Assembly (NCBI GenBank): GCA_026874595.1 | Contig: CM049306.1 | Coordinates: forward strand, 29,813,519-29,877,518 | Reading direction: 5' to 3' | Source: Sipunculus nudus | Taxonomy: Eukaryota > Annelida > Sipuncula > Golfingiida > Sipunculidae | Length of the DNA stretch: 64,000 nucleotides | In this document: piece by piece, positions 1 through 11,459 of the stretch | Layout of the letters: every line of letters starts with the position of its first letter | How positions within the stretch are numbered: the stretch's first letter is position 1 | The notes under the pieces: generated by a model | The model's input: the letters and a program-made list of their open reading frames with translations, nothing else | Database searches by the model: none | What the model was told of the DNA's origin: nothing | Program-made: the position numbers and the translations under genes

Positions 1-244
1 TGTATAATAACAAATATGCCCGCCTTTTTCAGTATAGAAATCGTTGGGTGCTATCTAAATTAATAGAGGAAATCACAGAGCTGTTCATTTATGTCTTTAA
101 CTTGTGAATAAGAATGTAATAAATTGTGGATATCTTAATAATTTAATCACAAGAGAATAAAAAACTATATTCGAAAAAAAAATGAAAATTTATTATGAAT
201 AACTTTGAAAAAAAAAGATAAGATAAGAGATATTACAGCTCAAC

Positions 245-261
245 GGGGGGGGGGGGGGGGG
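245..261. repeat. Poly-G homopolymer (17 G)
   Basis: Seventeen consecutive G residues, read directly. Tracts like this are length-polymorphic and error-prone in sequencing, so the exact length is uncertain. Confidence 0.9.
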
Positions 262-604
262 CTCAGTATCCCCTACAGACTTTATATAACAAGAACATAA
301 TTATCACGATTTAACATTTGTGCGTTTTCGTTTATTTCTTTTTGTTAAAATTTAGTGGAAAATGCAAAAAAAAAAATAGAACGAGAAAATAAGTTCTACT
401 CTGACTCTTTATTTGTCTTATTAAGAGAGCTTATTCAGAGATGCTGCAGTAGGTGGCCATACGCTATATTTTCTTAATGATAAGAATATGGTATTGTTAA
501 CTTTATATTGATTTACCTTGTTTGACTACTGATAGATAAACTGTATACTAATAAAGACAAAAAAAAATATTTCTAGCGAACGAGTTGTTTGTGTGTGTGT
601 TTGT

Positions 605-620
605 GGGGGGGGGGGGGGGG
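605..620. repeat. Poly-G homopolymer (16 G) after a GT run
   Basis: Sixteen consecutive G residues directly after a short GTGTGTGTGTTTGTG run, read directly. Confidence 0.9.
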
Positions 621-870
621 TTGTTAAAGAAGTGTGCTATATGAAACACCCCTCCCATTTACAAAGATAGTGTAATAATAATATTGTTATCAGTAGACGA
701 CCCAGAAGCCGTAACATCTTTATTCTATATACTTTTTAATCAATTTTGAAAATTCAATCTTACATATTTATTTTATTAGAAATGACACATAATTTACATG
801 ACTAACTCAAATTTTAGGAAAATAATAAAAAAATAAAATTATAAAAAAACTTCCCTCGCATAATTATGTA

Positions 871-1185
871 TAGATGTCAAGGTAGAGACTGCAATCTGGT
901 AGAATCGAAGTTTCTCCTGGTAGAGGGGTCTCTGCTGGTAGAAACTACGATTGGAATCTCTACCATGTAGAAACTCCGATTCTACTGGTAGAGACTCCAG
1001 TCACAGTTCCTACCAGTAGAAACTGCGATTCTACTGGTATTAAGGAACTCCAATTCTACTGATAGGATCTCTAATAACTCTGATTCTACTGGGAGAGACT
1101 CCAATCACAGTTCCTACCAGTAGGAACTGCAATTTTATGGGTAGGAACTTCAATCCTACTGACAGGAACTCTATAATAATGTTGG
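871..1185 (+). repeat. Left inverted-repeat array (TCTACTGGTAGAGACTCC units)
   Basis: Degenerate tandem units of about 25-35 bp alternate between GATTCTACTGGTAGAGACTCC-like and its complement TTCCTACCAGTAGAAACTGC-like, so the array can also fold on itself. The same units recur inverted at 3385-3520. Confidence 0.7.
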
Positions 1186-1559
1186 TGCAATCCAAAAATA
1201 AGTTTCTATATGGGCGTTAAAAAAAGGTCACAGGAAGAAAAGTCACAAATTTGGTTAGGAAAAACAGTAATAAATATTGTTTTAGGGGTATATTTGAAAA
1301 TAAGATTCATACTAAAATGAAGCTGCATCACCAACAGATGTAAATGTAAAAAGACAGGACTCTCATGTTCAACAAAATGTCACCCATCATCTGTTGGGGT
1401 GCGCCAGAACAAGCTGTAATGATATGAATATTTCACACATTGAATTTATAAATGTGACAGTATTGCTTACAGAAATTCTTAGCACAATGTTCATATGCAA
1501 AATAACTGTGAATTAATGAATAAAGAATTTACTGATGATGCTAGCTTTCATTTTTTTGT

Positions 1560-1850
1560 CGTTGATAAATGAAAAGTTATGATATAGTTCAGAAACCACA
1601 GTGTTCCTGTGTGTAGATAAGTGCATTTAATGATAAAGATGTTTAGAAATGTCTTGTGTAAAGTTCTTGAGCAAAATAAACTGTGCATTTAAAGATTTAA
1701 GTAGTTTTGAAACCAGAGTGTTCTTATATGTATTATAAACTATGAACGAATTCAGTAGTTTAGAAACCAAAGTGTTCTTATGTGTAATAAACTGAATGAA
1801 ATAAGTAGGTTGGAACCAGAGTGTTCTTATCTAATACTTATAAAAGGAAT
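1560..1850. repeat. Degenerate ~60-bp tandem repeat, block 1
   Basis: About five diverged units contain the phrase TAGAAACCA.AGTGTTCTTATGTGTAATAAACT followed by a GAATGAAATAAGTAGTTT-like link. The same unit returns at 2765-2895, so the array is split by about 900 bp of other sequence. Confidence 0.7.
1839..1847 (+). promoter_or_regulatory. TATA-box-like motif
   Basis: TATAAAAGG sits at the right edge of repeat block 1. It is a good textbook TATA match, but no gene downstream is recognised, and chance matches are frequent in AT-rich DNA. Confidence 0.2.
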
Positions 1851-2764
1851 TCGGTTCACGTCTGTTCGCAATGTTCTCTAAAACCGCGTTGTGTACAATA
1901 TTGTGCATACATCATTTGAAAGGTTATTATCCCCGGCGTGAAATAGGCGATATGAAAATGAATAATTTTAATGTACATATAATTTTGAGTGATTTTTCCT
2001 GTTTTTCCGTTCTTCGGCAAATCACCGGAATGCGTGCTTCGTAGTCATTTAACCTCTAACACTAAGGACTATTGTTCACATGAATAACGCTTGCTTTCAA
2101 TGAGGAATTTGACCCACGTGCGTGGTCAGTAAAAGAGAAAAACACATGATTCTCGCTTTATGAAATGGAGTGTTCAACCCAGGAGGATTAATGACAAAAC
2201 CTAATTCAAGGTCCCAATTTCAGGAACAGGGCTGGGGTGGGGTGGGGTTGAGTGGTGGCGGGGGTTTCAGGCCTCAAAATTTGTCTGTTACGATGAAAGA
2301 AGGGTTGCGGTGGTTGAAAATGGGATACGGACCCACTGCATGGAGTCCCGCTGGGTCCGCTTCTGCTACTTACGATGTATGCATATTTCTGTTTCCTTCT
2401 TCAAGAACAGTTTCCTTGCAACGTACATTTAATTAATCTTTCATGTGCTCCTCACATCAATCTATTCTTTATACGTCCAACGATAGAAACCAGTCAAATA
2501 TCAACGAAACACTGTATGCCTCCGCGTCTCATTCCGGTTCGCAATGTAAACCATCACTGACCAGGTCTTCAAGGTAAACATACCGGGGTATGATTTTTGC
2601 CACGAGCACAGCGCCACAAAATAAAAGTAAAAATATATCTGTTCATATCGTATTCCGAGAGTATCCCACTAAAAATCTATATTTTCTTTTAACTTTTATA
2701 ATAAATAATGAGCCAACATTAAATATCTTCCCGAACCCCAGTAAAAAGCAGCCCGGTATACTGG

Positions 2765-2895
2765 GTTTATCAGCTAGTGTATAATAAACTATGAATGAAT
2801 AAAGTAGTTTATAAACCACAGTGTTCTTATTAAAATTCAATGAACAAAGACGTTTAGAAACTGCAGTGTTCTTGTGTATAATAAAGTAAGATTAA
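2765..2895. repeat. Degenerate ~60-bp tandem repeat, block 2
   Basis: Two to three units (TAGTTTATAAACCACAGTGTTC and GTTTAGAAACTGCAGTGTTC) match block 1 at 1560-1850. Confidence 0.65.
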
Positions 2896-3384
2896 TGATT
2901 ATGAAAGTGTTCATTTTATTTTTCTTTGATAGATGCCACATCTGAAAGGTTTAGATAAAGGTATGTTAAATAGGCCGATGACGAAAAAACTTGCTTGCAT
3001 AACAGGGAAACTGGTTATACGGTCCAATGGCCAAAACCGCAAGTATTAAGGCATTGCGTCTCGAAACACTGTCGTTCACAGGATCGGGTTCGGCTCTCGA
3101 ACGGGATGGCTGGGTCTCCGCTGCTGGGATCGGTAGAGGGAATGTGGGTTGTTTCTGGCTTTGCGGCTGTGGATGCTGTAGCTTTCCTGAAAGATCACCG
3201 ACTCGGGATGGACGATGGCGGCCTTTGCGGCTCTCTGCTTGGCTTGGTGTGAAATTGCGACTGTTGGCTCGGAGAACGTGCTTAAGGAGCGCACGAGCTG
3301 AGGTCTTGACCACAGCAACCTGTAGCTGCTCGAAGAGCGTAAACTTTCTTTGGCTTGGCTTGGTATGCTTAATAGGTGATCCTG

Positions 3385-3520
3385 GATCTCTACCAGTAGA
3401 ATCAGAGTTTCTACTGGTAGAGATTCGGATCGTGGTTTCTACCAGCAGAGACTCCAATCGTAGTTTATACCAGTAGAAACTGATTCTACCAGATCGCATT
3501 CTCTACCCTGACGTAGATAT
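3385..3520 (-). repeat. Right inverted-repeat array of the 0.87-3.52 kb element
   Basis: Read as the complement, this contains CTGGTAGAATC, TCTGCTGGTAGAAACCACGAT and similar units matching 879-1010 in inverted orientation. It defines the right arm of the candidate fold-back element. Confidence 0.65.
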
Positions 3521-4684
3521 GATTTAATCTATATGCATTTAATACAAGCAGAATATACAGACCTGAAGCAATATATGTTTTAATCCTGCTTTAGCTCTAT
3601 TTAGTGCTGGCTTGAAATTTAAGGTCTAAGAACTGTCCCAGGAATCTGTTTAAATACGGTATTGTAGTTCTAAATTTTTCTTATTATTTCTTAACCTGTT
3701 GCTCGGGGACATGTTCTGAAAGCTCAAAATATTTTTAACAATGTGGAATATATGAAAACTTCGTGACGTCCTATAAACAGGTTGACTTTTTAAAGATTTA
3801 CAAACAATTTAACTAATTATACATATTAACTTCAAATCCATATAGTTTCACTATATTGAGTTATAAACATGTGGTAAAATTCGTATTTTTTATTTTAATT
3901 TGCCCATCTTTAATGGGAAGCCTTTTTTATGTGAATTAAAAAAAAATTATTTGTGCACATAAAATAAATTCGATTTAAAATCATGTCTTAAAGGGAACAC
4001 CCGAAAAAAAGCTGTAGCTAGTACATGTATGTTGGATTATTTTTTTTAGTAAAATAAATGAAAGTTATTAAGATATATTTGAATCTAGATAAAATGAAGT
4101 TATGAAAACCAAAACTTAATACGTAACAAAACGCATGCAGTGCTCAGTCTCAGCATTTAGAAAATGCATATGCCAAGGCGTCCCAGAGCAGTAGTTTGTA
4201 AAATATTAAGGAAAACTGAAACAATGCTTAAACATGCTCAGGAGGCATTTCTGAGACCTATGCTGAGCTTAAAGACTCACGGCCCTCTTGTTTAAGAGTA
4301 TATACCACTGATCGTGATTCTGACGTTAGTAATATGCATGACAGAAATGCTTTGACAATTCAAATGTTTCATTTCTTTTTATTTCTCATACCCTCAGCTC
4401 CTCAACAACAATAACAAATATTCGTAAAACAAAACATTAAGAAAAATGTGAACATGCAAACGTTGATATATTAAAAAAAATAATTGTTCAGGCACAGGAA
4501 CACAGCAAATTGTTATTTAGTGAAGTAAAATAGACCAATCAATATTAGGATCCATCAGGTTTATGGTCACTGCAACGGAAAATTACAACTGGCCCCACAT
4601 CACCGCAAAAGTCCAATCCACACGTTTGTAGGGCATGATATTGCAAAGATTGCTCGCCATCAGTGGGTTCAACCTTTCCTTTTT
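3521..4684. other. Non-coding AT-rich stretch
   Basis: No gene, repeat family or array is recognised. There are several short A and T runs. Confidence 0.6.
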
Positions 4685-4702
4685 ACCGGTAGATGGCGGC
4701 AG
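4685..4702 (+). promoter_or_regulatory. CTCF-like motif
   Basis: ACCGGTAGATGGCGGCAGG resembles the bilaterian CTCF core (C-C-x-x-x-A-G-A-T-G-G-C-G). This is a motif match by eye only, just upstream of the AG microsatellite. Confidence 0.3.
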
Positions 4703-4717
4703 GCATCATCCTTGCAA

Positions 4718-4720
<3 letters not shown>

Positions 4721-4752
<32 letters not shown>
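4721..4752. repeat. (AG)16 microsatellite
   Basis: Perfect AG dinucleotide repeat of 32 bp, read directly. Confidence 0.95.
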
Positions 4753-4756
<4 letters not shown>

Positions 4757-4916
4757 AATATTGTCCTTGTATATAACACATGCATTTTTTTTAGAATGAG
4801 AATCACCGTCTTGCATTTTAGAGGAGAGTAAAACATGTCATTCATAGTTTTTATATCATTCAGACGACTGGCGATTCTCACTGTTGAATTCAGGTTATTA
4901 AGATCCAGATCCAAGC

Positions 4917-5185
<269 letters not shown>

Positions 5186-5598
5186 TTAGTTATGAGTTGT
5201 AGTTCCAGCATTTCAACATTTTTTAAATCTTCTAATTGATGGCTGGACAGAAAGATGGTAGAGCAAAGACCTCAGTCTCGGTAAATTATTTATTTACAGG
5301 TCTTGGATAACAAGCTTTACATTGGGTAATTTATATTGATAATAACAAATTAAATTTTGTTTTGGTTTGTTGAATTAATGCAAATGATCTGCAAGCTTTA
5401 TTTGTAGTTATTAGCTGATGTACAACATGATCATTTTATCAAATATATTATAGTCATTTCACATAAGCGGTTAAATTACTAAACAAATAAGACAGGGGTC
5501 CATCCAATGGCATTTTAATAGGATATGAAATAAATATATAAAATATTAATTATTATTGACTTACAAATATTTTGCAAATTCTTTGAATAAATTAAAGG
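5186..5598. other. Non-coding AT-rich stretch
   Basis: No gene, repeat or motif is recognised. Confidence 0.6.
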
Positions 5599-5962
5599 CC
5601 TGCTAGGTAAATATAGTGTGACCGAAACCGCCTAGGTGTAGATAAGGATTCTGATCTGGGCTAGCCCAGTTTAAAATCATTCCACCACAGGATTGTAAAC
5701 TGGACCGGCCCAGATCAAAATTCAAATCTGGGCTGGCCCCATTTAAAATCAGTCTAGACCAGATTTCAACCTGAAGTTTTAACCACAGGACTGTAATCTG
5801 GACCGACCCAGATCTAAATTTTAATCTGGACTGGCCCAGTTGTAAATTGGACAAGATTCTAATGTGGGCCTTGAAATATACATACATGTTTATACATACA
5901 TTGTATAAAAAGGATTGTGCATGTGTCACTGTGGAGCTTATATTTGTCATTTACCTAGCTCG
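5599..5962. mobile_element. MITE-like element with GCTAGGTAAAT inverted ends
   Basis: The left edge CCTGCTAGGTAAATATAG and the complement of the right edge CCGAGCTAGGTAAATGAC share an 11-bp inverted repeat, GCTAGGTAAAT. The interior alternates AATCTGGGCTGGCCCAGTTT-like and complementary ACTGGACCGGCCCAGATC-like units; CTGGGCTAGCCCAG (5656-5669) is a perfect 14-bp palindrome. A 115-codon open frame on the minus strand arises from this repeat and is not considered real. The superfamily is unknown. Confidence 0.5.
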
Positions 5963-6183
5963 GCGAGATTAACATCTGAGGATATAAAAAAAACTTAGTT
6001 TTAAATTTAAAATGTAAACAATGCAATGCTTTATATATATCTAATATTCTTAACAAAATACCATGCACCTGCTACAATACAAATGAAAATTAACAAAAAA
6101 TAACAATATCTGCAAAAAAAAAACCCCAGCTCAACAGTCATTAGAGTTTATGGCTTGCATGATTTTTTAACTCGGTTTTTTAT

Positions 6184-7616
6184 AGCAAGCTATTCGCTTA
6201 TACTTTTTCTTTAAAAAGTGTATTTCTGACATACTCTGTGTACATATTAACAAACTGTAGGTAATTCCTGATGTGGAAAGTTCTTATAACGCCCCGTGAC
6301 GGATGTACGTATAAGCTTGTTCATCTACAAGCTGTAAGCTGTAAGTGATTAATACTAAACACGGTACACGCACCGGTGTTGACAATCAGAAAACCATATG
6401 ACCTAAGGTGGCGGGTTGCATATGTGAGGAAGCTGAAAGTTACTAAATACCCTTTGCAAAGCTCTGGTTCGTCTGACTTGCCACCAGATGTCCTTGTTGA
6501 ATGTGTTTTCATTATTTTGGCGGATACCCATATATTATAAACTCGTTGATCGATAGAAACAAATCGAACAGCCTGTGTGCCGTGTGATTGGCGTTATCGG
6601 GCCTATTTTTATATATATACTGTGAAACTCCCCTAAGCCGGACACTCAAGGGACGCGAGGATTTTGTCCATATTAGTGAGTTGTCTTGTTTAGAGGAGTT
6701 TGGCATATTGCGTCAATTTGGCATTGATTTTTTTTATATTTTATTTTTGATTAAATGTATGCCTTATTTGAAATAGACCACATAAATTAAATGTTCAAAA
6801 TAGCTTAAATATGTTCTTCTAATATATAAAATATAATTATTAAAAAAAAAAGGAAGACTAACATCAGATAGGCCTCGCACACTAATTTTGGCAGTTTCAC
6901 TTCGACGTAGGCCTACCATGCTTCATCTTCTAAGCAAGCGGCAGTTCATGGATGGTTGCACTATAGGCATACAGAAGATTGATATTTGACATCATGATTA
7001 CTTGTTATAGGATAGTCTTCACTACGCATTCAAGATACAATGTGCAAACTGTCGCAATCTAATTACGGCCCCCCGGGCCTGACGCCGCTAACGAACGGCA
7101 ATTTTTGATGGTGGTCTTGTCGAATGAAAAGCTGTTTCAGTTTGAAAGCTTGTTTTTCCAAATTGACCTGCCAATCTTGATCTAATAATGATTTTTAGAA
7201 ATAAACAACAATTTTAACTGAGCGTATATCCAAATGGTTTACTGGGGACAACGCTTGTCCCTTTGACCAAAACAGCTGGGTCATACGAGGTCATTACCTC
7301 GGAGCGCCATCTCCCGGCAAATATATATGAACAAAAATTAGAACTCGCAATGTCTGTCCGCTTCAGAGGGTCGTAATCTGGATATGCTGGCGGGACGGGA
7401 TAGCTTGTCCGTTGTCCGGGAGAGTGAGTTGTCCGCTTGACAGAGTTTACGTTAAATATAATATAGAGGCAAAATTGAAGGGACTGAGTTTTAGTGTCTG
7501 CATTAGTGAGTTGTCCGCCTTACTGAGTTGTCCGGAAAAAGGAACTTCACTATATACGAAAAAACATTAACGGGTTATCTTTTGTTGATAGGCGTCAGAT
7601 ATCGGAATAGACCCCA
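6184..7616 (+). repeat. Interspersed repeat family B, copy 1 (split)
   Basis: Aligns by eye with copies at 24040-24998 and 60223-60596. Shared blocks include a 5' GGTAATTCCTG, a middle CCAGATGTCCTTGTTGAATG and a 3' GTCAGATATC.GAATAG. This copy is split at 6619/7551 by a pogo/Tigger-like element. The repeat has no recognised coding capacity or tRNA promoter, and its class is unknown. Confidence 0.65.
6620..7550. mobile_element. Non-autonomous pogo/Tigger-like element, ~0.93 kb, nested
   Basis: The left terminus CTGTGAAACTCCCCTAAGCC and the complement of the right terminus GTGAAGTTCCTTTTTCCGGA are inverted. Both lie in TATATA, matching a TA target duplication. Both ends continue into GTGAGTTGTCCG-type subterminal repeats (6675-6690; 7425-7535). 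No transposase frame is present. A CTCF-like motif lies at 7301-7316 on the minus strand (GGGAGATGGCGCTCC). Family B sequence resumes on both sides, so this is a secondary insertion. Confidence 0.6.
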
Positions 7617-8117
7617 ATATATTTGTCCTATATAGCAAAATCATAAATGCTATACTGGAGATATCTTTTTTTTTTATTGTTATCTAATTGCAAATAAGGA
7701 ATACAACATGTACAATCAATTTTTATTCCAACTTTCCCACTTAAATTTTAAGCAAATCTGCATAAAAAAACCCCCCAAAGAAAATAGCTCAACAATTTAT
7801 GCCGTGGAAAGCTACGAAACCATAAAAAAGTAGTTTAAAATGCGTGCGGAAGGTTATATAGGAAGCCAGTGCAGTTCCTTGAGAACAGGCGCTATATTAG
7901 ATCACTGTTCTTTGTGAAAGTTATGAGACGCTATGGGAATTGTGCATGAGCTATGTGCTGGAGCTTCACAAGGATTTTCTTTTAATGGCCATGAGTTTAA
8001 GAGAAAGAGTAGAAAGCAGTGAGAAATCCAACCTATAGGTGAACAGAGTGTGAACTTATGTTTCTAAGGTTTGTGGATTAAAATGATAAAAAATACGGCT
8101 AATATATTTCCTTGGTG
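7617..8117. other. Non-coding stretch
   Basis: No gene or repeat is recognised. Confidence 0.55.
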
Positions 8118-8650
8118 AACGGAAGCCTACAAATATTTGACCCAATAATGGACAGAATGCCACAAATGCAAATTACTTTTGATGAATTTCTATAGCCGTT
8201 TATTTCTGATAAACTGGGAAAGACCATTCATGCAAATAGCGATAAGTAGCAATTAATTTATCCAAATCGCAGCGATTAATATATCCAAATCGCAGCGATT
8301 AATTTATCCAAAACAATTTTCAGAGGATATATTTAATTTATAATATAGATTGACACGATAACTTTCGGACTGGATTAAATATTGGTAACGGGCCTACATA
8401 TGATCGACCCGGTAACTGACAGAATGCCATAATTTCGTTCTGCTTTAAATTAATATTACCTTGTATTAAACATGCAATTTACCTAAGATGAATTTCCATC
8501 CATTCATTTCTGATAAACTGAGAAAGACCACACAATTAAAAAGCGATCGGTAGCGATTAATTTATCCAAAGAACTTTTCAGAGGATTATATTTAATTTAG
8601 ATCGACATGATGACTTTCGGATTGGAATAAATATATGTACAAATCATTGA
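8118..8650. repeat. Diverged tandem duplication, ~260 bp x2
   Basis: GACAGAATGCCA (8151, 8418), TTTCTGATAAACTG and CAGAGGAT.TATTTAATTTA (8321, 8579) recur in the same order about 258-267 bp apart. Copy 1 carries an extra 23-bp micro-duplication (ATTTATCCAAATCGCAGCGA, about 8258-8305). Confidence 0.8.
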
Positions 8651-9159
8651 TCTCTCCTTTGGCGTATATTCCCTAACACAATTAACAGTTTACTTTCATT
8701 TAAAATTCTAAATTATTTCCAGTCATATGACATATTATGTGATATTAGGAGTGCAGTATTTTCCCTCCTCTCAATGAAATGTACCCAGCTGCTATTTCCG
8801 GCTATTAAACCAGTTATGCCAGTCGGTTAAAATGTAAAACTAAACTTCACACTACATATATCTATTATGTTCAATAATTTATATAACATATATTCATGTG
8901 TACAAGTAGGCATATATGCTTACACGTGTCTGCATGCGTCTGTAACGTGTGCGCTTAACTTAGTTCAGATTTTCACCTTTTCAGTGTTTTTATATAAATG
9001 TTATACCCGCAGTAATAAATTTAATTAATAAAGCTTTAATTTACCTACAGCCTAGATGCTGAATTGCTTTACAAAGAGAAAATAAATATTATTTCCTTTG
9101 AAATAACAACAAAATGTTATTGTAATGGTAATTATTGCTATATCATTGCTAAATATAGG

Positions 9160-9161
<2 letters not shown>
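8651..9161. other. Non-coding AT-rich stretch
   Basis: No gene or family is recognised. It ends at a TAGGCCTA palindrome and a TA microsatellite. Confidence 0.55.

Positions 9162-9213
<52 letters not shown>
9162..9213. repeat. (TA)n microsatellite, 52 bp
   Basis: Perfect TA repeat directly after ATAGGCC. Confidence 0.95.
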
Positions 9214-9217
<4 letters not shown>

Positions 9218-9439
9218 TTTAAAACGGCTGGTTTCACCGTTTGTGAAAGAAAATAAAAGAAATTAGGCCTAACATCAACAAATGAACGAAGGAGAAAAGT
9301 TGCGTTTAGTCGTTAAGTGTTTAATTTCTTTGGCCATTCATGAATGATAGAGAAATCGCGAAAAAGTAGACTTTTGGGCCATCCATATGCATAACCTTCG
9401 GTAACACAGATGTTTTTAATGAAAGCAAACATACAACTT

Positions 9440-9659
9440 TCGGCCCTGCGTAGGTGATGATACTGGTCGCCAAACGGACTCTTGCCAGATTGGACGTGAA
9501 AACTGAGTCACTGGTGTAACTAGGTCATACCCACAATGCACCGAAGCAAAACAAAGTCACAACTGGCTTTTGTGGAGTAGTGCTGCGAGTGGACATCGTG
9601 GTTTTCAAACTCTACATTTCCAGGCAAGGAACGTTCTTCAAAGAAGCCTACAGGTAAAC
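9440..9659 (+). other. Possible non-coding first exon / promoter-proximal block
   Basis: This is a compositional island relative to its flanks, with higher G+C and CpG retained. It ends in a good splice-donor string, GCCTACAG|GTAAACC (about 9652-9659). About 600 bp downstream the sequence becomes strongly CpG-poor, as expected where a methylated gene body begins behind an unmethylated promoter in molluscs. No coding frame is claimed. Alternatively it is simply unique intergenic sequence. Confidence 0.2.
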
Positions 9660-10274
9660 CATGATCATCATAATTTCAAAAAAGACATTCTCACGTTAGT
9701 TTTAAACCTGAAATTCAATAGTTGAAACTTAGGCATGTGGTTTTAGGTGTTTTCGTTGAGCGTGTGTCGGCACCGTCTTGAATGAGTGGGGCACATTTTG
9801 AGTGACGGGAGAGCCGTAACCCTAGTGAGTGACAAGTGGTGGGACTGAGGTAGTGCGAGTTTTGAAGATTTTGAATATAAACATAAAACATGATAAGATC
9901 AAACACAGCCCAGGCGGACGAATACTGCAATGTAGATCTTCCGTGGTTACCAGATGAAAGAGATAGCGGTGTTTACTCACCGTGACCCGTGTTATCTTAT
10001 CAGCAGAGATAATGAGATTATTATCACTGCTCACAGTCACACTGTATCAGAGTGAAAAGCTACCAACCACATCAGCCGGAACCTCTAGTTGTTCATGTAA
10101 AACCAGCCACACAACTAAGAGATCCGGTAGCAATTTGATTGAAGCCCAGTCACACGAAATAGATGCACCATAACTGTAAAACATGATAAATATAAGTTTT
10201 ATTTAAAGTCAGCTTTTCCCTATAAAAAAAAATAAAACATAGTCATATTACTCATTAGGGTAAATGAATGAGGC
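9660..10274. other. Unique CpG-retaining stretch
   Basis: No repeat family is recognised. Short open frames here have no recognisable product. CpG density falls after about 10.2 kb. Confidence 0.5.
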
Positions 10275-10540
10275 TTAGGCCAAAAATAAAAAGAAGGGAT
10301 AGTTCTCAGGCATTTTTTTTCAGAATGTTTTGGTATGTTTTGAAAAAAAGTTATATGATCAGTGAAAGCATGATAAAAACAATTTTTTTGGTTAACAGTT
10401 TAAAAGGGAAATCTTATCAAAATTGCACTATTTGGTCTTCATGAAAGATGTAAAACAAATTGAAAAGTTTTGAATGGGGGGGGGTTGGGTTAAAATTGAC
10501 GCAAGCAGTGCCTTAAAACCATACCTTTTTTTTTGCCTTA
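10275..10540. mobile_element. MITE with TTAAGGCAAA-type ends, copy 1 (~265 bp)
   Basis: The left end (TTAGGCCAAAAATAAAAA ... GTTCTCAGGCA) and the complement of the right end (ATAAGGCAAAAAAAAAGG ... GGTTTTAAGGCAC) are inverted, and both match the ends of the copy at 25661-26009. The interior is unrelated AT-rich sequence with a G9 run (about 10477-10486). No coding capacity. Confidence 0.6.
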
Positions 10541-11459
10541 TTATGAGCTTTTTATCACAGACGTGTTACAAGAACATATGAACATAACAAGATATAAGGT
10601 ACCTAAAATAAGAAAGGCAAAATTTAATGACAGGTATGCAAAGATGCAGCTAGCCACCAAGGGTGACTTATATGGTAAATATATCTAGTGTACATTTGAG
10701 TCACCACCCCATGTATGCACTTGGGTGGGATTGTAAGTTCTTTATGATCTGTGTCTATAAAAGGGAGAAACCCCCTCAGTGACTTGAGTATCTCTTTTTA
10801 AAAGACAGAATTCTGTTATGATGAGCTAATTGCATAAATTCCCTGCTTAATAGTCTTATATAAAGCCCCTTATAAAACGGGACAAGTTAACAAAGCATTG
10901 TCCCTGCTTCATATACATTCCAACTGCTTAAGTCATCGCAGTATAGAGCATTACCACCCTTGTCTTCTTCAACCAAAATACACCATGTGTTATGTAAAAT
11001 GCACTTAAATGCAGAGTTGCCAAAATGTTGCAGTCGTATTGAAAATAGATACTTTTACCATGGTGAAGAAGTTTTAATGTCACACCATCTGTGAAACTGA
11101 AAATAAAACTGCCTTTCCCAGAAAATACGATCGTATCATGGTCAAATACCACTTATCTCTATATATGGGGAGGCAATGAAACAGTTGTCCATTTAACGGT
11201 GCCAGACATATCGTCACTGCAGGCAGCTTAGATGCACCATGTATGCTGAGTCCATTTCCACTTTACAATATCACTCAAATGCTAGTGATAAACAAAATTG
11301 TTACTTATGTATGGTCTTCATAAAAATTAAAATGCACAAGAGTAATTAATTCTTGTCAAGAGATTTCAAGTTAAAATATATGAAAAGTTTGACAAAGTCT
11401 GTATGTATACCCAAAAATAATTAATTCTTACCAAGAGATACTGACTGTAAGTGAAGTCG
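10541..11459. other. CpG-poor unique stretch
   Basis: No gene is recognised. It contains a textbook TATA string at 10756-10765 (listed separately). The rest is AT-rich and intron-like. Confidence 0.5.
10756..10765 (+). promoter_or_regulatory. TATA-box-like motif
   Basis: TATAAAAGGG, followed 20 bp later by TCAGTG, an initiator-like hexamer. The spacing is shorter than the usual 28-32 bp and no transcript is recognised, so this may be chance. Confidence 0.2.

Larger units (their letters stand above)
1..870. other. AT-rich non-coding stretch with two poly-G tracts
   Basis: No gene is seen. The stretch is A/T-rich with many short A runs. It contains an uninterrupted G17 (245-261) and a (GT)n-G16 tract (about 588-620). 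CpG is not depleted here. Nothing else is recognised. Confidence 0.7.
871..3520. mobile_element. Candidate fold-back / long-TIR DNA element, about 2.65 kb
   Basis: The left edge (GGTAGAGACTGCAATCTGG, about 879-899) is matched in inverted orientation by the right edge (complement of 3482-3513: GGTAGAGAATGCGATCTGG). Both edges continue into degenerate short repeats of the type TCTACTGGTAGAGACTCC, so the ends are arrayed inverted repeats, as in fold-back elements. Inside are two blocks of a roughly 60-bp repeat (1560-1850, 2765-2895), and a GC-richer block (2990-3370) with an open minus-strand frame (2966-3499, 177 codons) that resembles no protein I know and has low-complexity Pro/Gln/Ser/Arg composition. 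I see no transposase. Class assignment is inference; target-site duplications were not resolved. Confidence 0.5.

Noticed and set aside
2966-3499. 177-codon open frame on the minus strand, with overlapping plus-strand frames
   Set aside because: Open in several frames at once because the block is G+C-rich and stop-poor; includes the terminal repeat array; no domain or splice context.
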